Shown in pieces: positions 7,491-10,911 of a stretch of DNA of 10,911 nucleotides; position 1 is the first letter of the stretch; the number at the start of each line of letters is the position of its first letter. Made by a program: the position numbers and the translations under genes. The stretch comes from UBA668 sp038234785. Its GTDB lineage: Bacteria; Actinomycetota; Acidimicrobiia; Acidimicrobiales; Ilumatobacteraceae. The DNA is taken from assembly GCA_038234785.1 (NCBI GenBank), contig JBBQTC010000097.1:1-10911 (forward strand), given 5' to 3'. The notes under the pieces were generated by a model. It did not search any database. It worked only from the letters and a program-made list of their open reading frames with translations, and was not told the DNA's origin.

Positions 7491-8483
7491 TCAGCCTGCC
7501 TGCCTGCCTGCCTGACGGCCTGCCTGCCTGCCTGACGGCCGGTGTCCGGTCTCGAGTCCGGCGAGTTGGGACTCGCCCGAGTAGCGGACGGTTCCCGTCA
7601 GTTCGACCGTCATGTGACCGGCGAGGTCTTCGAAATCGGTGTCGACGTTGCGGCGTTCCGCAGGGAGTGGCACGGGGAGGACGTGCGGGTCGTCCGTCCC
7701 GATTCCGACGATGTGGAGTCGTTGTCGAGCGCTGCGGGCGGTGACGTCCCACCGGTGTCCGTCCGTGGAGCTCCGCACGATCGACAGCGGGGGAGCGAAG
7801 CGAACGACCTCGTCGCCCACACGAACGACCGCCCCTCCGACCGTCAACGCGACCGGCCCGGCGGTCAGCCGTCCTCCGCCGAAGGCGACGCAGACGTCCG
7901 GACGGTCGAACCCTTGCGCCTGACCCCACCACCAACGTTCGGGGAAACCCTTGCCCCAGTTCTTCTCGGCATAGATCGCAGCTCCGTCGAAGCTCCACCG
8001 CTCACTCCCGATCGATGCGTGACCCGACGCCGCACCCCCGAGCACATGTGGATGCCAGTACTGGCCGAGGAACGGGACTGCGGAGAACATGCCTCCGCCG
8101 CCCAACGAGTGCGGCCAGCCGACGACTCGATCCAACGAGAGGTCGACCACGGCTCCCTCGCCGAGGTCGAGGTGAACATCTGTTGCGGTGGCACGAAAGG
8201 CACCGTCCCCGGCGGTCACGAGGAACTCATCACGTCGCGCGCTCGCCCGCGAGAACACCGCCGAGCGGACAAAGCCGCCCGGTTCAGCAGCGATCGCGAC
8301 TGTTGCCCAGTCGCCGTCTGCGTGACGGTTGACCCCACAGAGCACGACGACCACTCGAGACGAGACGACGTCGGTGACGCGCCAGAAGTAGCCCTCCATC
8401 TGCGCACCGTGCGAGGGGAGCGGGTCGCCGTTCGGAAGGTTCGCGCCGGTGCGCCGATAGTGCGCGTCGAGTCGACCGATCAC
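7491..8483 (-). CDS. Tocopherol-cyclase-like protein
   Basis: A 330-residue protein resembling the tocopherol cyclase family, whose plant and cyanobacterial members close the chroman ring of vitamin E. The strongest signal is AEKNWGKGFPERWWWGQ at about 172-188, close to the family block AEKNWG-x-x-FP-x-x-W-x-W. An N-terminal MEGYFWRVT (29-37) and a lipocalin-like, beta- and tryptophan-rich middle also fit. Actinobacterial relatives are of unknown function and need not make tocopherol. The start is GTG 8483, which overlaps the stop of the SRPBCC gene as GTGA. The frame is open to 8954, but that extension only mirrors the SRPBCC gene out of frame. The C-terminus (from about residue 317) is an RQAG repeat produced by the CCTG tract and is probably not part of the fold. 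Confidence 0.75.
   Translation of the reverse strand: MIGRLDAHYRRTGANLPNGDPLPSHGAQMEGYFWRVTDVVSSRVVVVLCGVNRHADGDWATVAIAAEPGGFVRSAVFSRASARRDEFLVTAGDGAFRATATDVHLDLGEGAVVDLSLDRVVGWPHSLGGGGMFSAVPFLGQYWHPHVLGGAASGHASIGSERWSFDGAAIYAEKNWGKGFPERWWWGQAQGFDRPDVCVAFGGGRLTAGPVALTVGGAVVRVGDEVVRFAPPLSIVRSSTDGHRWDVTARSARQRLHIVGIGTDDPHVLPVPLPAERRNVDTDFEDLAGHMTVELTGTVRYSGESQLAGLETGHRPSGRQAGRQAGRQAG
7495..7538. repeat. CCTG tetranucleotide repeat arranged as two exact 20-bp units
   Basis: CCTG occurs five times (7495-7514), then ACGG, four more times (7519-7534), then ACGG. The unit CCTGCCTGCCTGCCTGACGG is therefore exactly duplicated at 7499-7518 and 7519-7538. It lies inside the 3' end of the tocopherol-cyclase-like gene and encodes its RQAG-repeat tail. 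Because the basic unit is four bases, gain or loss of one unit shifts the reading frame. Confidence 0.95.
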
Positions 8484-8935
8484 CCTGGAGCCGCGCCTTC
8501 GCAGAGCGTCTTGAGGGCGGCGAGAATCTGTTCCGCATCGAGTTCGTGACGCTTCTCGAAGACGACCTTGTCGGCGATGTCGCCGAGGATGCCGAACGGT
8601 GGGTCGTACTCGATCTCGAACGTGACCATCGACCCCTCGCCCTGTGCGGCGATGTGCTGAGTGACGGTGGCGGATCCGTTCGCCTTGGATCGACCCTCGA
8701 CCCGAATGGACGCACCAGGGACGACCTCGGTCACTTCCCATTCGGTGTCGAGCTCGACGTGCAGCACCTTGACCACCTGCTCGAAGTGGTCGCCCACCGC
8801 AACAGGTCGACCCGGGCCGTTGGTGACCGCCGCAGTCATGTGCGAGAACTCCGCGAGTCGTTCCACGTCGGCGAGGACGGCGAACACCTTCGCCGGCGAG
8901 CATGAGATGAACGTCCGACGTCGAATGCTGGTCAT
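8480..8935 (-). CDS. SRPBCC (polyketide cyclase/START-like) family protein
   Basis: A 151-residue protein with the helix-grip pattern. The N-terminal strand MTSIRRRTFISCSP is followed by AKVFAVLADVERLAEFSHM (the START-like first helices), alternating strands (HVELDTEWEVTEVVPGASIRV), and a long C-terminal helix (about 115-150) that closes the hydrophobic cavity. Such proteins bind lipids, polyketides or isoprenoid-like ligands; no catalytic residues can be named here. ATG 8935 overlaps the stop of the EncFtn-like gene (ATGA), and its own stop overlaps the GTG of the tocopherol-cyclase-like gene (GTGA). The three genes therefore form a tightly coupled operon. I infer that it handles or delivers the same hydrophobic compound as the cyclase-like protein. 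Confidence 0.85.
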   Translation of the reverse strand: MTSIRRRTFISCSPAKVFAVLADVERLAEFSHMTAAVTNGPGRPVAVGDHFEQVVKVLHVELDTEWEVTEVVPGASIRVEGRSKANGSATVTQHIAAQGEGSMVTFEIEYDPPFGILGDIADKVVFEKRHELDAEQILAALKTLCEGAAPG

Positions 8936-9213
8936 GCGATGGACCCTTCGACACCCACGAACTTGGTCAACTGCGTGGCGAACTCGGGCACGTTCCGACG
9001 CAGCCATTCGATGAGCATCGCCGCGTGCTCCATCTCGTCGTTCTTGTTGTGGGTGAGGACGGCTTTCAGTTCGGCGTCGTCGCAATCATCGGAACGCTGC
9101 CCGTACCAGTCGATGGCCTCGAGTTCCTCCATCAACGACACGATCGCTTGGTGGGTCGCGTACGTCGACGCGCTGAGGCGCTCGCGTGGAGCATGGAGGT
9201 CTTCACTGGACAT
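8932..9213 (-). CDS. EncFtn-type ferritin-like protein without an encapsulin targeting tail
   Basis: A 93-residue, two-helix protein closely resembling encapsulated ferritins, which oxidise Fe2+ as annular decamers. The block IVSLMEELEAIDWYGQR is followed by VLTHNKNDEMEHAAMLIEWL. Aligned to the known Rhodospirillum rubrum EncFtn, the ferroxidase ligands correspond to E30, E60 and H63, with W36 and Y37 conserved and E29/E32 at the entry-site positions. The start is ATG 9213, six bases after AAAGGG. Longer in-frame extensions run into the promoter region and are rejected. Oddly, the chain ends with VGVEGSIA soon after the second helix. There is no encapsulin-targeting peptide and no shell gene in the window. 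It is the first gene of a coupled three-gene operon with a SigB-type promoter upstream. Confidence 0.85.
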   Translation of the reverse strand: MSSEDLHAPRERLSASTYATHQAIVSLMEELEAIDWYGQRSDDCDDAELKAVLTHNKNDEMEHAAMLIEWLRRNVPEFATQLTKFVGVEGSIA

Positions 9214-9247
9214 GAGTGCCCTTTCGGCAGTGATTCGTGTCGGCTGA

Positions 9248-9273
9248 CTACCCGCTCCCGAGGAGGCCCAAAC
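9248..9273 (-). promoter_or_regulatory. Putative SigB/SigF-type promoter for the EncFtn operon
   Basis: On the - strand GTTTGG (9273-9268) and GGGTAG (9253-9248) are separated by 14 nt. This matches the stress-sigma consensus of Gram-positive bacteria (GTTT, 12-16 nt, GGGTA). It would start transcription about 25-30 bases before the ATG at 9213, just ahead of the AAAGGG ribosome binding site. Confidence 0.65.
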
Positions 9274-9281
9274 CTCCCGAT

Positions 9282-9307
9282 GTTTGAGACCTTGCGTGTG
9301 CGGGTAC
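9282..9307 (+). promoter_or_regulatory. Putative SigB/SigF-type promoter for the small membrane peptide gene
   Basis: GTTTGA (9282-9287) and GGGTAC (9302-9307) are separated by 14 nt, the same layout as the divergent element eight bases away on the other strand. Transcription would begin about 25 bases before the ATG at 9339. Confidence 0.65.
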
Positions 9308-9338
9308 CACTCGTCGACCGACAAGGAAGGGAGAGCTC

Positions 9339-9416
9339 ATGTTGACCATCGTGATCATCGTTCTGCTCGTACTGCTGCTGACCGGCGGGTACGGCTTCAG
9401 CCGCCGCCGTCGCTGA
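9339..9416 (+). CDS. 25-residue single-pass membrane peptide
   Basis: ATG 9339 is preceded by an extended purine-rich ribosome binding site (AAGGAAGGGAG, 9323-9333). The peptide begins MLTIVIIVLLVLLLTGG, one TM helix of about 14-16 residues with almost no polar side chains, followed by YGFS and a terminal run of four arginines. Strong RBS, own promoter-like element and clean TM-plus-basic-tail design argue for a real small gene. Arginines at the C-terminus suggest an N-out/C-in orientation. Similar tiny hydrophobic proteins are common in stress regulons, but I cannot name a family with confidence. Its 3' end overlaps the 3' end of the convergent STAS gene by 20 bases. Confidence 0.7.
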   Translation: MLTIVIIVLLVLLLTGGYGFSRRRR

Positions 9417-9837
9417 CGTCCTGCCACGCCGCTCCGTGCCTCGGAAGGTGGCGATGATCGACAGGGCCTTCGGAACCGCGTTTGGTTCCGGGGGCTCTCT
9501 CGATCGTCGAGATCAGGTCGATGAGATGCGCAGCCTGCCCGGTCTGTCCTCTGACCGTGAGCCTTCTGCCTTCCTGCTCGATGACGACTCTGGCCGCGAC
9601 GATCGAGCCATAGCCGCCGCAGTCCATGAAGGTCACTCCGCTGAGGTCGATCACCGTCGTCGGGTGACTCCCCGATGTGGATGTCACGAAGATCCGGTTT
9701 CGGCTCGCCAGGTCGAGTTCGCCACTCGCCGACACGACGCGGCTGTCGGCCTCGGTGTGGACGTTGAGGAGCAGGTCTCCATCGGGTGAACCCGCCGAGA
9801 TCTCGGCGGCGATGTTCGGTCGATTGATGACGGTCAC
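9397..9837 (-). CDS. STAS-domain (anti-sigma factor antagonist-like) protein lacking the phosphoacceptor serine
   Basis: A 146-residue protein with a STAS domain at about 22-112: VVSASGELDLASR, then VIDLSGVTFMDCGGYGS, then VVIEQEGRRLTVRG. STAS antagonists (SpoIIAA/RsbV type) bind an anti-sigma kinase to free a stress sigma factor, and are switched off by phosphorylation of the serine in the DSSG motif. Here the motif is D72-C73-G74-G75, so both serines are replaced. It should not be controlled by that phosphorylation, or it is a divergent member with another role. The start is GTG 9837, with an excellent GGAAGGAG five bases upstream. A tail of about 35 residues (113-146) lies beyond the domain. 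SigB-type promoters are nearby. Confidence 0.85.
   Translation of the reverse strand: MTVINRPNIAAEISAGSPDGDLLLNVHTEADSRVVSASGELDLASRNRIFVTSTSGSHPTTVIDLSGVTFMDCGGYGSIVAARVVIEQEGRRLTVRGQTGQAAHLIDLISTIERAPGTKRGSEGPVDHRHLPRHGAAWQDVSDGGG
9471..9490. terminator. Hairpin that could terminate the small membrane peptide transcript
   Basis: CGGAACC and GGTTCCG form a perfect 7-bp stem around a 6-base loop, 55 bases after the stop of the small membrane peptide gene. It lies inside the C-terminal tail of the opposing STAS gene. There is no T tract on either side, so a terminator role is only possible, not shown. Confidence 0.25.
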
Positions 9838-10028
9838 AGCAGCTCCTTCCAGAGGAGGCGCAACCGAGGTCCAGAGCGACGCAATGCCGGACACGACATC
9901 CGTCCGACAGCTCGATCGTACACTCGATCGGCGCGACGCGTGCTGTCCGCTGTGGTCCCAACCTCGCCCGGGCCAAGGAGGACGCGGCAACGGACTGAGC
10001 AGTTGAACCGCGCCTGCACTGTTCGCCG

Positions 10029-10254
10029 GTGACGTACGACGCGTTCATCTCCTACAGCCATCGGGGATCGGGTGACGTCGCGTCGTGCGCTGCAGGGCAC
10101 CCGCGCTGGCCCTCGCAACGAGCGCCGACGGCTCCGAGATCGGATTCAGCACGGTCGGCGACTCGGCCACGGGCCGCGCCGGCGACGCGATCGTGGTCGA
10201 CCGGGCGGGCAACGTACCGATGACACCCACTTCCATCGGATCGATCCTGTCGCT
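10029..10254 (+). pseudogene. Remnant of a TIR-domain protein, possibly TIR plus WD40-like repeats
   Basis: GTG 10029 begins MTYDAFISYSHRG, the typical first strand of a bacterial TIR domain (DAFISYSH). No further TIR sequence follows: the box 2 region and catalytic glutamate are missing. After about 15 codons the coding signal moves to another frame. From about 10100 to 10254 this reads ALALATSADGSEIGF, then DAIVVDRAGN and SILSLAW. Its third positions are strongly G/C-rich, and the pattern resembles blades of a WD40 propeller, a common C-terminal partner of TIR in Actinobacteria. I infer a large internal deletion that left the two ends. The TIR start is fairly clear; the WD40 reading is weak. 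It runs in frame into the DMT remnant. Confidence 0.5.
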
Positions 10255-10561
10255 TGCGTGGCCTTCGCTGCACGAAGAGCGTCGTCCTGCGACGGGTCGG
10301 CGACGGCCCCGCCTCTTCGTCGCCGTCGGCTTCGGTGACGGTCTCGAGCCGGCACTGCTCGTGCTGGCTCTCGATCGAACGCCTGCGGGAACCGTGTCGC
10401 TGTTCCTGAACCTCGAGCTCGTAGCGACTGCGTGATCGCCCCGGTCTTCCTCCAGGAACACATCGGGCGTCGGGCAGGGCTCGGCATCGTGATCGTCGTC
10501 CTCGGCGGAGTGGTGCTCGCCGGGACATCTTCCTGACCTCCATCACCGCCACACCCACTGA
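10255..10561 (+). pseudogene. Decayed, internally deleted second copy of the EamA/DMT permease
   Basis: This stretch is a diverged paralogue of the intact permease at 5408-6442. The segment ALDRTPAGTVSLFLNLELV is identical in protein and roughly five of six bases match locally. A single base is missing near 10431 (ACTG-CGTG against ACTGCCGTG in the intact gene), which creates the TGA at 10433. In the next frame homology continues (FLQEHIGRRAGLGIVIVVLG) to LAGTS, about 10530. It then jumps directly to the last ten codons (LPDLHHRHTH and stop 10559-10561, against LPDIHHRHSH in the intact gene). The N-terminal third and about 187 codons in the middle are missing, so no functional product is possible. 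Confidence 0.85.
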
Positions 10562-10582
10562 ACGAGTTGCATCGGCCGAACT

Positions 10583-10608
10583 GTTTGAGGTCTGGCGCCG
10601 CGGGGTAG
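10583..10608 (+). promoter_or_regulatory. Putative SigB/SigF-type promoter for the terminal STAS gene
   Basis: GTTTGA (10583-10588) and GGGTAG (10603-10608) are separated by 14 nt, the same arrangement as at 9282-9307. The -10 box ends 10 bases before the ATG at 10619, so the transcript would have almost no leader. This agrees with the absence of a Shine-Dalgarno sequence there. Confidence 0.6.
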
Positions 10609-10618
10609 TGGACGCTCT

Positions 10619-10803
10619 ATGAGCAACGACTCGTCCGGCCAACGCACGCCCACTGACCTCGGCTCGTCCGATCCGGCGGGGTTCGACATCTCCCCATCGG
10701 CCGACGGCTTCGTCGTCGTCGGAGAACTCGACGTTCAGTCCGCTCCCGCGATCACGGAAGCAGTGGCGGGGACCAACGCGGCCTCCGTGACCCTCGACGT
10801 GGC
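10619..10803 (+). CDS. STAS-domain protein, N-terminal part only
   Basis: From ATG 10619 the frame reads MSNDSSGQRTPTDLG, a polar leader, then a STAS start: GFDISPSADGFVVVGELDVQ, SAPAITEAV and ASVTLDVAG. This fits an anti-sigma factor antagonist up to the strand just before the expected DSSG phosphorylation motif. At about 10804 the sequence changes into homopolymer-rich text and the frame can no longer be trusted, so the gene is cut by data quality and the window end. It has a SigB-type promoter directly upstream, which suggests an autoregulated RsbV-like antagonist. Whether it carries the phosphoacceptor serine, unlike the STAS protein at 9397-9837, cannot be seen. Confidence 0.7.
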
Positions 10804-10911
10804 GGGGGGGGAAAAAGAGGGCAACACCCCGGGGGCGGTTGGTGTAGAATGGAAAAAAAAATTAGTTGGCCCACGCCGGGCGCCCGGGGGGCCCCCGCCC
10901 CCGCCCCCCCC
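10804..10911. other. Low-quality contig-end sequence
   Basis: After a well-behaved coding stretch the text becomes runs of single bases: eight G at 10804-10811, then five A, nine A at about 10853-10861, and long C and G runs to the end. It breaks the STAS frame, has a composition unlike any other part of the window, and encodes nothing recognisable. I treat it as sequencing or assembly noise and would annotate nothing in it. Confidence 0.85.

Noticed and set aside
6105..7535. 476-codon + strand ORF.
   Set aside because: It runs out of frame through the end of the DMT gene and antisense to the PEP mutase-like gene. Its composition is Arg/Gly-rich shadow, and its end is the two tandem repeats read as protein.
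8484..8954. 5' extension of the tocopherol-cyclase-like ORF (487 codons in all).
   Set aside because: The extra 157 codons are an Arg-rich out-of-frame copy of the SRPBCC gene. GTG 8483 with the GTGA overlap is the sensible start.
9214..9324. N-terminal extension of the EncFtn-like ORF to 9324.
   Set aside because: It would run through both SigB-type promoter elements. ATG 9213 has AAAGGG at proper spacing, and the extension matches nothing in EncFtn proteins.
9248..10048. 266-codon - strand ORF overlapping the STAS gene.
   Set aside because: Shadow frame of the STAS gene, Arg-rich, with no domain. It also extends into the promoter spacer.

Overview
The window is GC-rich DNA with strongly G/C-biased third codon positions. 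Gene starts of the GTG type are frequent, and there are leaderless-type starts and SigB/SigF-type promoters. Together these suggest an actinobacterium, possibly of the Acidimicrobiia type. The lineage is an inference, because no rRNA or marker gene is present. The last ~110 bases (from about 10804) are homopolymer-rich and unlike the rest, and look like low-quality contig-end sequence rather than real DNA.

Layout, left to right. (1) 3-1268 (+): a single-pass membrane protein whose reading frame is already open at the window edge, so its N-terminus is missing. (2) 1411-2382 (-): a CorA-type magnesium/metal channel, divergent from (3) 2625-3845 (+): a YcaD-like MFS transporter. (4) 3846-4825: a gene graveyard holding a deleted, frameshifted remnant of an actinobacterial TPR/ATPase-type LuxR regulator on the - strand, a LuxR-HTH-like scrap on the + strand, and a 27-codon stub behind an excellent ribosome binding site. 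(5) 4826-5358 (+): a 42-codon ORF overlapping a DUF1232 membrane protein gene by ATGA. (6) 5408-6442 (+): an EamA/DMT permease with a very histidine-rich tail, convergent with (7) 6474-7274 (-): a PEP mutase/isocitrate lyase superfamily enzyme. (8) 7275-7490: a spacer with a 7-bp tandem repeat. (9) 7491-9213 (-): three genes joined by 4-bp overlaps, encoding in order an EncFtn-type ferritin-like protein, an SRPBCC protein and a tocopherol-cyclase-like protein. (10) 9339-9416 (+): a 25-residue membrane peptide. (11) 9397-9837 (-): a STAS anti-sigma antagonist-like protein lacking the phosphoacceptor serine. (12) 10029-10561 (+): remnants of a TIR protein (perhaps TIR-WD40) and of a second copy of the DMT permease with its middle deleted. 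(13) 10619 to about 10803 (+): the N-terminal part of another STAS protein.

The most coherent biology lies in 7491-10803. Three promoter-like elements with the same architecture (GTTTGR, 14-nt spacer, GGGTAS) resemble stress-sigma (SigB/SigF) promoters. Two are back to back between the EncFtn operon and the small membrane peptide gene, and the third precedes the terminal STAS gene. Two STAS proteins, the usual regulators of such sigma factors, sit beside their apparent targets. I infer a stress-regulated iron/redox/membrane module: EncFtn for ferrous iron oxidation, a tocopherol-cyclase-like protein for lipid or quinone chemistry, and an SRPBCC protein for hydrophobic ligand handling. This is a hypothesis from sequence and context.

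The other theme is decay. The LuxR, TIR and DMT remnants all keep recognisable pieces but have lost blocks. In the DMT remnant the deletion endpoints fall on a 6-bp direct repeat that is still visible in the intact copy.
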